From: Candidatus Bipolaricaulota bacterium
Lineage (GTDB): Bacteria > Bipolaricaulota > Bipolaricaulia > Bipolaricaulales > Bipolaricaulaceae
Reading direction: 5' to 3'
DNA: 38,126 nt
Assembly: GCA_026418075.1 (NCBI GenBank)
Contig: JAOACA010000001.1
Location: 1 to 38,126 of the forward strand
The stretch's first letter is position 1. Each line of letters starts with the position of its first letter. The translations under genes were made by a program, and so were the position numbers. The notes below the pieces were generated by a model that had not been told where the DNA came from, made no database searches, and worked only from the letters and a program-made list of their open reading frames with translations. Below are positions 19,203-27,938 of the stretch, piece by piece.

Positions 19203-20450
19203 GTGCATAAAAACAAGACTCCAAGGCGAAGGCTCCTCGTAACCGGGCTGTTTGAGCCCGCGGCGTTGGCCGTCGTCCGCCGCCTCGGCCGGGACGGCTG
19301 GCACGTCACCGCCGCCGACGGCCACCGGATGGCCTACGGGCTCTTCTCCCGCTACGTCGCCCGCCGGGTGAAGATCCCCTCGCTTCGCCTTAACCCCAAG
19401 GGCTACGTCCAGGCCCTCCTCCGGGAGCTCGCCGCGGGGGGCTACGACGTCTACTTCCCCACCTTCGAGGAGGTCATCCCCCTAAGCCGCGTTCGGGACG
19501 AAATCCTTCGCCACGCCGCGACGGTCCTCCCCACCCCCGAGGAGGTGGACACCTTCCACGACAAGGCCCGGCTCGGGGAGCTCGCCCAGCGGGCGGGGGT
19601 AAGGTACCCCGCGACGTGGGCCCCCCGCCCCGGGGAGGAGGTGGAGGACCTCCGCCGCACCCTCGACGGCCCGGCCGTGGTCAAGCTCCGCCGGGGATCG
19701 GGCTCAGCCGGAATGCGAAAGGTGACGGACCCCGCGGACCTCCCCCGGGTCTACGCCGAGGTCGTCCGGGCGTACAACCTGAGACCGCCGCTCCTCCCCC
19801 TCGTCCAGAAGTGGGTCGACGGGCCCACGGTCTGCTCGCTCGAACTGGCGCAATCGGGAAATGTCGTCGGCCAGATCCTCGTCCGCGGGATCCGGACGAT
19901 GCCCCGGGACGCGGGAACCACCGTCCTCCGGGAGTGCATCCGGCACCCGGCGGCGGAGGAGGCGTCCCGGAAGCTCATCGGGGCCCTGGGGTACACGGGG
20001 TTCGTCGGGTTCGACTACGTGGTCGACCGGGTCACCGGCGAGCCCTACGTCGTGGACGCCAATCCCCGGCCGACTCCGGCCCTGAACCTCGCCCAGCTCG
20101 GGGGCTGCGACCTTGTCGGGGCCTGGGTCCGGATCGCCCAAGGGAAAAGCGTCCAGCCTCTTCCCCCCTGCCCGGAGGGCCTGCGGACCCGGGTCCACTT
20201 CGGGGACTGGGCGTGGCTCGCCGAGAGCCTCGTCCGGGGGCTCCGGCACCCCCGGGAGGAGGCCCGCCTTCGTCGGGGCTGGTGGCGGGACCGGAGGACC
20301 CCCGACGACGTCTGGGACCGGCGCGACCCCCTCCCGGCCCTTGTCCTGTGGGCCTACATCCTGACCCACGCCCCCCGCCTCCTCCTCACCTCCTACGACG
20401 CGACGGAACTCTTTATGTTCCACAACCGGTACGTGGACCGGGAGGGCTAG
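19203..20450 (+). CDS. ATP-grasp superfamily protein (carbamoyl-phosphate-synthase-large-like ligase)
   Basis: RRLLVTGLFEPAALAVVRRLGRDGWHVTAADG pre-ATP-grasp Rossmann; GPAVVKLRRGSGSAGMRKV; GFVGFDYVVDRVTGEPYVVDANPRPTP metal/ATP-grasp motif. Confidence 0.85.
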   Translation: MHKNKTPRRRLLVTGLFEPAALAVVRRLGRDGWHVTAADGHRMAYGLFSRYVARRVKIPSLRLNPKGYVQALLRELAAGGYDVYFPTFEEVIPLSRVRDEILRHAATVLPTPEEVDTFHDKARLGELAQRAGVRYPATWAPRPGEEVEDLRRTLDGPAVVKLRRGSGSAGMRKVTDPADLPRVYAEVVRAYNLRPPLLPLVQKWVDGPTVCSLELAQSGNVVGQILVRGIRTMPRDAGTTVLRECIRHPAAEEASRKLIGALGYTGFVGFDYVVDRVTGEPYVVDANPRPTPALNLAQLGGCDLVGAWVRIAQGKSVQPLPPCPEGLRTRVHFGDWAWLAESLVRGLRHPREEARLRRGWWRDRRTPDDVWDRRDPLPALVLWAYILTHAPRLLLTSYDATELFMFHNRYVDREG

Positions 20451-21478
20451 AGGTCGCGGATGTCGAGGTAGAGGGGCGGGGCGGGCCTCCGCCCCCCCAG
20501 GTCCCGGATCACGGTCCGGTAGCGAAGGGTCTCCTTGAGGAGAAGCGGGGGGAGCCGGACCAGGGGATCCCCGGCGCTCCGGAAGAGGGCAAGGAGGTCC
20601 ACCCCTTCGGTCCGGGCCCGGTGGGAAAGGTCCCCGAGGAGCCGGCGGAGGAGCCAGGGCCCGGCCCGGCCCTCGACCCAGACGTCGAAGAGGTGCCAGA
20701 ACCGCAGCGCCTGTCCGGGAACCGGGACCCGGGGGATGGGGAGAACCCGGGCGAGGGGGTTCAGGAGAAGCCCCAGGAGCCGGTACTCCAAGGGCAAGAC
20801 GAGGACCCGCTGCTGGAAAACGCTGGAGCAGTCCCACACGCTCACCTGGGCAAAGCTCCTCCCGCGCTTGAGGCGAAAGACGCCCCGGAGGTACCCCAGC
20901 TCCGCCCCTTGGGCGTAGACCTCCGGGAGGGACAGGGGCCGGAGATCTCGGGGCCCAAGGGCCTCGGCGAGGGCGGAAACCGCGGATTTTGGGTCAGGAA
21001 GAGAGGAAAGCCGGACCGGTCCCGGCCGGGTGGGGAGGGTGAGGACCTCGAACTCGCCCGCGACCCAACCCCCTCCCTTGGCGAACACGCGCAGGGCGTC
21101 GACGTTGTCCCCCTTGACGTGGCCGTAGAGGAAGGGCGCTCCCATTCCCCGCGCCTCCTCCTCCACCGCAGTCCAAAGCTCCCACAGCCCCCGCTTCATG
21201 CTCCGCCGGTAGGAGGGATCGGAGCGGAGGTCGTAGACGTAGACGACCCGGACGGGCTCGCCCCCAACGAACACCTCCTTGGGGGCAAAGGCGAGGACCC
21301 CCACCGCGCCGTTCCCCTCTTCGGCGAGGAGGACCCGCGCCCCGGGGAGGAGGGCCGACCGGTAGAAAAACGTCGCCCGCTCCACGGCGAGGCGGGAGCG
21401 GGTCCCCTGGGGGCTCGCCGCCTCCAGCCGCCGGAGCGCGGGCTCATCGGCCGGGGTCGCGTCGCGGATCCGAACCAT
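20447..21478 (-). CDS. GNAT-family acetyltransferase with probable second GNAT-like domain
   Basis: VRIRDATPADEPALRRLEAASP...VRVVYVYDLRSDPSYRRSMKRGLWELWTAVEEEARGMGAPFLYGHVKGDNVDALRVF N-domain; ~160-aa C-terminal extension. Confidence 0.75.
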   Translation of the reverse strand: MVRIRDATPADEPALRRLEAASPQGTRSRLAVERATFFYRSALLPGARVLLAEEGNGAVGVLAFAPKEVFVGGEPVRVVYVYDLRSDPSYRRSMKRGLWELWTAVEEEARGMGAPFLYGHVKGDNVDALRVFAKGGGWVAGEFEVLTLPTRPGPVRLSSLPDPKSAVSALAEALGPRDLRPLSLPEVYAQGAELGYLRGVFRLKRGRSFAQVSVWDCSSVFQQRVLVLPLEYRLLGLLLNPLARVLPIPRVPVPGQALRFWHLFDVWVEGRAGPWLLRRLLGDLSHRARTEGVDLLALFRSAGDPLVRLPPLLLKETLRYRTVIRDLGGRRPAPPLYLDIRDL

Positions 21479-21527
21479 GACCGATCAGTATACCCGTGCG
21501 CCTCCGCCGCCCGGGTACACTGCCCCC

Positions 21528-22367
21528 ATGGCGTCGGAGAATCGGTGGGGAACCTTCCTCCGCCGGCAGAGCCGGTTCGTGGTCGAGGTGGAACTTGACG
21601 GCCAGCCCATCCTTGCCCACCTCCCCAACCCCGGGCGGCTCGAGGAGGTGCTGGAACCGGGGCGAAGGATCCTCGTTCGTCCCGCGCCGCCGGGCCGGCG
21701 GACGGCATGGACCGCCGTGGGGGCCGCGCTCGACCGGTTCCTCGTCTCCCTCGACGCCACGCTCCCCAACCGGGCGTTCCCCGCCTTTCTGGAGGAGGGC
21801 GTGGTCCCCGAGCTCCGCGGGTTCCGGATCCTGGCCCGGGAGCCGCGCCTGGGGCAGGGCAGGGCGGACTTCCTCCTCGTCCGGGGCGGGCGGCGCCTGT
21901 GGGTGGAGGTGAAGTCGGTGACCCTGGTTGTCGACGGGGTGGCCCTGTTCCCCGACGCCCCCACGGTCCGCGGGCGGCGGCACGTGGAGAAGCTCGCGGC
22001 TCTAGCCCGTCGGGGAGGAGAAGCCGTGATCCTGTTCGTCGTTCAGCGGCCCGACGCGAGCCGGTTCGGCCCCCACGCCGGGATCGACCCCGCGTTCGCC
22101 CGGGCGTTCCTGGAGGCCCTCGCGGCCGGGGTGGCCGCCCGGGCCGTGGTGTGCCGCTTCGACGGGGAGGAGCTCAGTCCCCTTTCCCTTCTTGGGCCTG
22201 AGGACCTGGTGCTCCCCGAAGCCGCTCCGCGCATGGGATGCACATCCGCCGGCCCCCCACTTCCCGCAGCCGGGTCTCCATCACCGGCTCCCCGCACGCC
22301 GCACAGGGGACGCTCAACCGGACCCGGGCCAGGGGCGGAGGCTCGACGGCAACCTCCCGCAGGCTGA
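21528..22367 (+). CDS. sfsA: SfsA (sugar fermentation stimulation protein family), with aberrant C-terminal extension
   Basis: [29 protein letters not shown]...[33 protein letters not shown]. The last ~50 aa look non-homologous and lie antisense to fmdE. Confidence 0.85.
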   Translation: MASENRWGTFLRRQSRFVVEVELDGQPILAHLPNPGRLEEVLEPGRRILVRPAPPGRRTAWTAVGAALDRFLVSLDATLPNRAFPAFLEEGVVPELRGFRILAREPRLGQGRADFLLVRGGRRLWVEVKSVTLVVDGVALFPDAPTVRGRRHVEKLAALARRGGEAVILFVVQRPDASRFGPHAGIDPAFARAFLEALAAGVAARAVVCRFDGEELSPLSLLGPEDLVLPEAAPRMGCTSAGPPLPAAGSPSPAPRTPHRGRSTGPGPGAEARRQPPAG

Positions 22368-22741
22368 ACACCTCCGCCGCCGGAGCGGTGAGGATCCAGC
22401 GGATGCAGTCCTCCCGCAGCCCCGGGGGCGCGCCCCGGAGGTGGGCGAGGACCCGCACCGCCCGGCCCGTCCGGCGGGAGAAGAACGTGTACACGGACTT
22501 CCCCCCAGTCCCGGAAGAGGAGGTTCCCTTGCCCGAACGTGCATCCCGCGAGGTCCTGGACCGCGTCCACCCCGCAGGCGTCGTTCTCCGCGATCGCCAC
22601 GAGCTCCTCGTCCTCGGCCCGCTCGACCCCGAGGGCCGCCAGGGCGGCGAGGGTCATCCGGTAGCCGATCGCGAGCCCGGGGCAGCTGTGGCCGTGGAAC
22701 CAGACCACCGCATCGTAGGGGGGCCGGTCCATCATCCCCAC
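22174..22741 (-). CDS. FmdE-like protein (formylmethanofuran dehydrogenase subunit E family) with C-terminal zinc ribbon; split by a 1-nt frameshift
   Basis: Frame 1: [30 protein letters not shown]...[27 protein letters not shown]; frame 2 continues [23 protein letters not shown]...[29 protein letters not shown]. Junction at the C6/G6 run 22501-22506. Confidence 0.82.
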
Positions 22742-23499
22742 CCCCGGAGCTCGATCCAGGACCGGCTTGCCCGGAGCGCCTCCGGATCCTTCACCTCCAC
22801 CACCCCGAGAGGAACCGCGCGAAGGGTGGAGAGGAGCTCGTCCCAGGGGAGATCTCCCGCCCCAAGGGGGAGGTGTTCATCGGCCTCGCCCCGGTTCCCG
22901 TGGAGGTGGACGACCCGGAGGTGGGGGAGGAGCGGAGGGAGAAGGCGGAGGAGCTCCGCCCCGTGGGAGATCCAGGCGTGGCCGAGGTCGAGGGTCCCGG
23001 AAAGCCCAAGCCCGGCCAGGACCTCCCGGAACCGGCCGAGGTCCCAAAGGTAGGCGTGGGGGTGGCGGGGGTCGTTCTCGAGGGAGAGCTCCACCCCGAG
23101 GGCTTGGGCCCTCGCCTGCAGCCGGCGGACCGCCTCCCAGGCCGCGTCCCAGGGGGGATCGTGGGGGGCCCCGGCGAGGGGCTTGTAGCCGATGTGGAAC
23201 GTCGCGGTCCGGGCCCCGAGCGCCGCGGCCAGGCCCAGGGTGCGGGCCACCTCCCGCTCGGCGAGAACCCGGGCCCCGGGGAGGGGGGAGAGAAGGTTCA
23301 CGTCGGCCACGGGGACGTGGAGGGAGAGCTCGGCTCGAAAGCCCCGGACCCGGCGGATCAGACCGGCGGTCCACGCCCCCGGGTCCCACGGGGGATCGCA
23401 GAGGAACTCCACTCCCTCAAACCCAAGCGCCAACGCGCGCTCGAGCGCCGCGTCCGGCGGCGCGGGGTGGAACGCGAGGGACGAGGCGAGGAGCTTCAT
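22732..23499 (-). CDS. Sugar phosphate isomerase/epimerase-like TIM-barrel protein (xylose isomerase-like / AP endonuclease 2 fold)
   Basis: [37 protein letters not shown]...[10 protein letters not shown]...[13 protein letters not shown]...[24 protein letters not shown]. Confidence 0.82.
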   Translation of the reverse strand: MKLLASSLAFHPAPPDAALERALALGFEGVEFLCDPPWDPGAWTAGLIRRVRGFRAELSLHVPVADVNLLSPLPGARVLAEREVARTLGLAAALGARTATFHIGYKPLAGAPHDPPWDAAWEAVRRLQARAQALGVELSLENDPRHPHAYLWDLGRFREVLAGLGLSGTLDLGHAWISHGAELLRLLPPLLPHLRVVHLHGNRGEADEHLPLGAGDLPWDELLSTLRAVPLGVVEVKDPEALRASRSWIELRGWG

Positions 23500-24545
23500 G
23501 ACCGCCGGGCGACGAGGAAAAACACCGACGTCCGCCCCGGGGGGAGGGCCTCGTACAACCGGCCGAAGGCCAACGCCAGGGCGTCCATGTGGGGAGCGAG
23601 GGCCGGAAGCAGCCCCGCCTCGTGAAGACCGAGGAAGAACTCCCGCGCCAGCCGCCCCGGGTTCCCAAAGGCCCGCACCCCCTGAAACCCGGCCGCCTCA
23701 ACCAGCGCCACGGTCTCCTCCGGGGAGCGGTGGCAGAGCTCGAAGAAGCGGGCGGAGAGGAGGCTCCCTCGGGCCCCCTCGAGGACGGAGATCCCGAGGA
23801 CGGGGTCGTCGGGGAGGACGGGCCGGAGGCCCGGCTCCCCCTCCCCCCGAACGAAGCTCGGAACCGGGGGGACCGCGGCGGCGGCCTTCCGGAGGGCCCC
23901 GTCGGCCCGGAACCGGAGCTCGTACTCCGCCTCCCGAAGCGGGGAGCGCGAGCGGTGGACGAGGCGGTAGACGGCCGTGGTTCCCTCAAGGTAGAGCTCC
24001 GCCCGCTCCTCCACCGGGTCCCGGAGCTCGGCCCCAAGGTCCTCGAACGTGGCAGCAAGCCTCCCGCCCGCGACGAGCACCCGCCGGGCCTCCCGCAGGG
24101 CCGCGGGGGGATCGGCGCACTGCTCGAACGCCGTCCCGGCCACGACCCCGTCGAAGCTCCCGTCGGGAAACGGGAGCGCCTCGGCCGGGGCGCAGACCAC
24201 CTCGACGTTGGAAAGCCCAAGCCTTCGCGCGTTCTCCCGGGCGAGGGCGGCCCGGCGGGGGGAGGGATCCAGGGCCACCACCTCCACCCCGTGGCGGGCG
24301 AGGGGGAGCCCGGGCCAGCCGTCCCCGGTCCCCACGTCGAGAACCCGCTCCGCCCCCCCCAGGGCGGCGAGAAACGCCCCGATCAGGGCCCCGTCCACCC
24401 AGTCGAACGGCCTCCGGGGATCCGCCGGCCGGTGGACGCCGGGGAGCTCCTCCGCCGCCTGGCGGGCCATCCGCTCGTAGCGGAGCTCAGCCGAACTGGC
24501 CGGCGCGAGGGGGACGTTCTTGCGGATCCAGCCCTCGATCGTCAC
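23496..24545 (-). CDS. Class I SAM-dependent methyltransferase
   Basis: GTG at 24545; VLDVGTGDGWPGLPLARHGVEVVALDPSPRRAALARENARRLGLSNVEVVCAPAEALPFPDGSFDGVVAG. Upstream 214 aa of the ORF-track frame are an antisense/overlap artefact. Confidence 0.85.
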   Translation of the reverse strand: MTIEGWIRKNVPLAPASSAELRYERMARQAAEELPGVHRPADPRRPFDWVDGALIGAFLAALGGAERVLDVGTGDGWPGLPLARHGVEVVALDPSPRRAALARENARRLGLSNVEVVCAPAEALPFPDGSFDGVVAGTAFEQCADPPAALREARRVLVAGGRLAATFEDLGAELRDPVEERAELYLEGTTAVYRLVHRSRSPLREAEYELRFRADGALRKAAAAVPPVPSFVRGEGEPGLRPVLPDDPVLGISVLEGARGSLLSARFFELCHRSPEETVALVEAAGFQGVRAFGNPGRLAREFFLGLHEAGLLPALAPHMDALALAFGRLYEALPPGRTSVFFLVARRS

Positions 24546-25465
24546 CGCTGGGCGAGGACAGCGTCCAGAAGCCAGACGAGGACCCGCCCGTTGTCCGAGG
24601 CGGTGAAGAGAAGGTTCCCATCGGGGGAGAACCCGACCGCGGCCACCACCGCCCCGTGACCCCCAAGGACGGCGAGACAGACCCCGGTCTCGGCGTCCCA
24701 CAGCCGGGCCGTCTCGTCGAGCGACCCCGAGAGGAGGAACCGGCCGTCGGGGGAGGCGGCGACCGTGATCGCGCAGCTCTCGTGCCCCCAGAGCTCGTTG
24801 TGGTAGAGGAACCCCACCGCGGTGTCCCACACCCGGAGGACCTTCCCCCACCCGACGACGAGGAAGTACCCGTCCGGGGTGAACGCGACGTCCCACGCCT
24901 TCCCGGGCAGGGACCGGAGCTCGGTCCACGTGCGGGTATCCCAGAGGACCGCCCGGTCGTGGCCGGCCGTGGCGGCGAGCGCCCCGTCGGGGGAGACCTC
25001 CACGGACCGAACCTGGACCGTGTGCGGGGTCTTCACCCACCGGGGGGCTGCCGCCCCAAGCTCCCACAGGGAAAGGGACCCGTCGCTTCCCCCGATCAGG
25101 AGCTCGCCCGGGGAGACGAAGGCGAACCCCAGGACCCGGCCGAACGGTCCGCGGACGGTCCCCACGAGTTCCCGCGAGGGGAGGGTCCACACCCGGACCT
25201 CGTTCAGGGCCCCGGCGGCGAGGAGGGCCCCGTCCCGGGAGAAGGCAAGCGCGGAGACGCTCGCCTCGGGGAAGGCCAGGGTCCCCGCCTCCTTCCAGTC
25301 ACGGGTTCGATAGAGGACGACCCCGTAGTGGGTCCCCACCGCGAGGTACGCCCCGTCGGGGGAGAACGCCGCGGAGGAGAGCCACTTCAGTTCGAGCGTC
25401 GCCACGGGTGCGGCCGCCCCCACCACCCCAAGCACCACCAGAAGGCCGATCCAGGTCTTGTTCAT
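24542..25465 (-). CDS. Secreted WD40 beta-propeller repeat protein
   Basis: Signal peptide MNKTWIGLLVVLGVVGAAAPVATL; repeated ...SPDG-x-LAxxxxxxxVxxW/D... blades (VSPDGALAATAGHDRAVLWDTRT, ASPDGRFLLSGSLDETARLWDAETG, FSPDGNLLFTASDNGRVLVW). Confidence 0.9.
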   Translation of the reverse strand: MNKTWIGLLVVLGVVGAAAPVATLELKWLSSAAFSPDGAYLAVGTHYGVVLYRTRDWKEAGTLAFPEASVSALAFSRDGALLAAGALNEVRVWTLPSRELVGTVRGPFGRVLGFAFVSPGELLIGGSDGSLSLWELGAAAPRWVKTPHTVQVRSVEVSPDGALAATAGHDRAVLWDTRTWTELRSLPGKAWDVAFTPDGYFLVVGWGKVLRVWDTAVGFLYHNELWGHESCAITVAASPDGRFLLSGSLDETARLWDAETGVCLAVLGGHGAVVAAVGFSPDGNLLFTASDNGRVLVWLLDAVLAQR

Positions 25466-25468
25466 CTC

Positions 25469-26947
25469 TCATCCTTTGATGCACGCAAGCGGCCTCACCT
25501 TGGCCACGAGGGCGTTCAGGCCCGCCCCCACCGCGGCCTCGACCACGAGGTCCACGTCCTTGTACGCCCCGGGGGCTTCTTCCGCCGCCCCGGCGTAGGA
25601 GTGGGCGCGGACGACGATCCCCTGCCGGGCGAGGCTCTGGACGAGCTCCTGGCCCCGCCACCGCCGCTTGGCCTTGGCCCGGGACATCGCCCGACCCGCC
25701 CCGTGGACCCCGGAGCCGAACACCTTCTCCATCCCGACCTCCGTCCCCCGGAGGATGTAGGAGGCCGTCCCCATCGTCCCCCCCACGAAGATCGGGTGCC
25801 CCACCCTCCGGTACCGCTCGGGGTTCTCCGGCCTCCCGGGGCCGAACGCGCGGGTGGAGCCCTTGCGGTGGACGAGGAGCCGCCTCTCCTCCCCGTCCAC
25901 GCGGTGGCGCTCGAACTTCACGTTGTTGTGCCCGACGTCGTACAGGGTCCGGATCTTCCCCGGGGGAAGGGAGAACAGGGGGGCGAGGGCCTCCCGGACG
26001 AGGTGGGCGATCACCTGGCGGTTGGCGAACGCGCAGTTGATCCCGGCGAACACCGCTCCAAGGTACTTTTGGCCTTCGGGGGAGCGGATCGGGGCGCAGA
26101 CGAGCTCCCGCTCCCGGATCGGGATCCCGTACTTGCGGCTGGCGCGCTCGAGTTCGGGAAGGGCGTCCTGGCCGATCTGGTGCCCCAGGCCCCGCGAACC
26201 GCAGTGGATCGCAATCAGGATCTGGTCCTTCTCGATCCCGTAGGCCCGGGCGGCCTCGGGGTCCCCGATCTCCTCCACGTACTGGACCTCGAGGTAGTGG
26301 TTCCCCGAGCCCAGGGTCCCGATCTGGCGGAACTCCCGCTCCTTGGCCTTGAGGGAGACGGCTCCCGGGTCAGCTCCCTCCATTTCCCCGTTCTCCTCGA
26401 TGTACTCGAGGTCCTCGGGGAGGCCGTAGCCCCGCTCGAGGGCGAACCGAGCCCCCTTGGCGAGCACCTCGTCTACCCCCTGGAGGGTGAGGCGGATCTT
26501 CCCCTCCGAGCCCAGGCCGGCCGGGACGTGGGCGAACAGGGCGTCGGCGACCTCCTCCTTCCGGGGCTCGACGTCGCCCCGGGTGAGGGGGGTGGCGAGG
26601 ACCCGCACCCCGCAGTTGATGTCGAACCCCACGCCGCCCATGGCCACCACCCCGTCCTCGGGGTCGAACGCCCCCACCCCCCCGATGGGAAACCCGTAGC
26701 CGGGGTGGACGTCGGGCATGGCAATCGAGGCCTTGACGATCCCCGGGAGGCAGGCCACGTTCCGAACCTGGGTGAGGGCGTTCCAGTCGTGGCCTCCGCC
26801 CCCCTCGCCTTCCCCTTCTGCCTCTCCCGAAAGCAGAGGCCCCAGGAGGGCCTCGGAGACGAAGATCCACCCCGGGACCCGCATCTCCCCGGTCTTGGGG
26901 AGCTCCCACGCGTACTCGCCGATCCGCCGCAGGTTTTCCGCTTCCAT
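25469..26947 (-). CDS. rtcB: RNA-splicing ligase RtcB
   Basis: QVRNVACLPGIVKASIAMPDVHPGYGFPIGGVGAFD, GGVGFDINCGVR, GTLGSGNHYLEVQ, HCGSRGLGHQIG, GSGVHGAGRAMSR (His nucleotidyl site), C-terminal LACIKG. Confidence 0.97.
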   Translation of the reverse strand: MEAENLRRIGEYAWELPKTGEMRVPGWIFVSEALLGPLLSGEAEGEGEGGGGHDWNALTQVRNVACLPGIVKASIAMPDVHPGYGFPIGGVGAFDPEDGVVAMGGVGFDINCGVRVLATPLTRGDVEPRKEEVADALFAHVPAGLGSEGKIRLTLQGVDEVLAKGARFALERGYGLPEDLEYIEENGEMEGADPGAVSLKAKEREFRQIGTLGSGNHYLEVQYVEEIGDPEAARAYGIEKDQILIAIHCGSRGLGHQIGQDALPELERASRKYGIPIRERELVCAPIRSPEGQKYLGAVFAGINCAFANRQVIAHLVREALAPLFSLPPGKIRTLYDVGHNNVKFERHRVDGEERRLLVHRKGSTRAFGPGRPENPERYRRVGHPIFVGGTMGTASYILRGTEVGMEKVFGSGVHGAGRAMSRAKAKRRWRGQELVQSLARQGIVVRAHSYAGAAEEAPGAYKDVDLVVEAAVGAGLNALVAKVRPLACIKG

Positions 26948-26955
26948 GGTTCCTC

Positions 26956-27378
26956 CTAGAGGTCGACCACGCACTGGGCGATCCACCCGCCGCCCCGCTG
27001 CTCGACCCGAACCCCGGCGTAGGTGGCCGCCTTCACCTCGACCCCGAGCCGGTGCCGACCGGGATCGATCCCCTCCCCCCACGCCCGGCCGGAAAGGTGG
27101 AGGCGGCCGTCCCGCTCCGCGATCCGCACCGCAAACCGGGAGAAGAGCATCCCCCGCACGTCGCGCTCCCGCAAGAGCTCCCCCAGCCACGCCACGAGAA
27201 GCTCCTCGAGGCTATCGGCCTGGACCTCCACCGGGACTTCGGTTTCGGGGCGGACGGAGTCGAGGTCGGCCATCAGGGAGAACATCCCCAGGGCCGCCTC
27301 GGCGAACGCCTCCTCCACCGTCGGCCCGATCCCCCGGACCCCGGCGTCGGCGGTGTGGTCGAGGATCTCGTAGGGCAC
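26956..27378 (-). CDS. Archease (RtcB activator)
   Basis: VPYEILDHTADAGVRGIGPTVEEAFAEAALGMFSLMADL...VEVQADSLEELLVAWLGELL...VEVKAATYAGVRVEQ; GTG start. Confidence 0.93.
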   Translation of the reverse strand: MPYEILDHTADAGVRGIGPTVEEAFAEAALGMFSLMADLDSVRPETEVPVEVQADSLEELLVAWLGELLRERDVRGMLFSRFAVRIAERDGRLHLSGRAWGEGIDPGRHRLGVEVKAATYAGVRVEQRGGGWIAQCVVDL

Positions 27379-27380
27379 GC

Positions 27381-27929
27381 TCACCTCCGGAACGGCCACC
27401 GGGCAAGGGGGGTGTACCGCGGGCCTTCAGGCCGGAGCTCGGACTCCATCAGGGTCAGGGCATCCAGCCCCACGGGCAAGGGGGTGAGAGCCGTCGTCCC
27501 AAGAAGGGAGGCGAGGTCCCCGGGGATCCGGAGCCGGGCCAGGGTCACGTGGGGATGGGCGGTTTTTTCCTCGGGGGGCAACCCCAACCTCTGCACCCCC
27601 TCCTCAAGCCGGGCGGCCAAGGCGACAAAGGGGGCGGCATCGCCCGCGGTTCCCGCCCACAGGACCCGGGCCCGGGAGGGGCTCGGAAACGCCCCCAAGC
27701 GATCGAGGACGAGCTCAAACGGCGCGGCCTCCCCCGCCGCCGCCTCTCCCAGCTTCTGGAGCCCGGGGAGGAGGTCCTCCCCCACCTCGCCGAGGAAGCG
27801 GAGGGTCAGGTGGAGGTTTTCTTCCTCGACCCACTTCGCCCCCCGGACCCGGGGCCGAAGCCGGGCGGCCAGCCGGGCGAGCTCGGCGCGAACCGGGGGG
27901 GGAAGCTCAACGCAGAAGAACAGCCGCAT
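27381..27929 (-). CDS. thpR: RNA 2',3'-cyclic phosphodiesterase (2H phosphoesterase, LigT/ThpR)
   Basis: MRLFFCVELPPPVRAELARL; two HxT motifs: ENLHLTLRFLGEV and TAHPHVTLARL. Confidence 0.93.
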   Translation of the reverse strand: MRLFFCVELPPPVRAELARLAARLRPRVRGAKWVEEENLHLTLRFLGEVGEDLLPGLQKLGEAAAGEAAPFELVLDRLGAFPSPSRARVLWAGTAGDAAPFVALAARLEEGVQRLGLPPEEKTAHPHVTLARLRIPGDLASLLGTTALTPLPVGLDALTLMESELRPEGPRYTPLARWPFRR

Positions 27930-27938
27930 GACCGCGGG

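Noticed and set aside
19616-21598. 660-aa plus-strand ORF
   Set aside because: Overlaps the ATP-grasp gene out of frame and runs antisense to the GNAT gene; low-complexity translation.
23192-26959. 1255-aa plus-strand ORF
   Set aside because: Shadow ORF antisense to recognised methyltransferase, WD40 and rtcB genes; Pro/Arg/Gly-rich translation typical of GC-rich noncoding frames.
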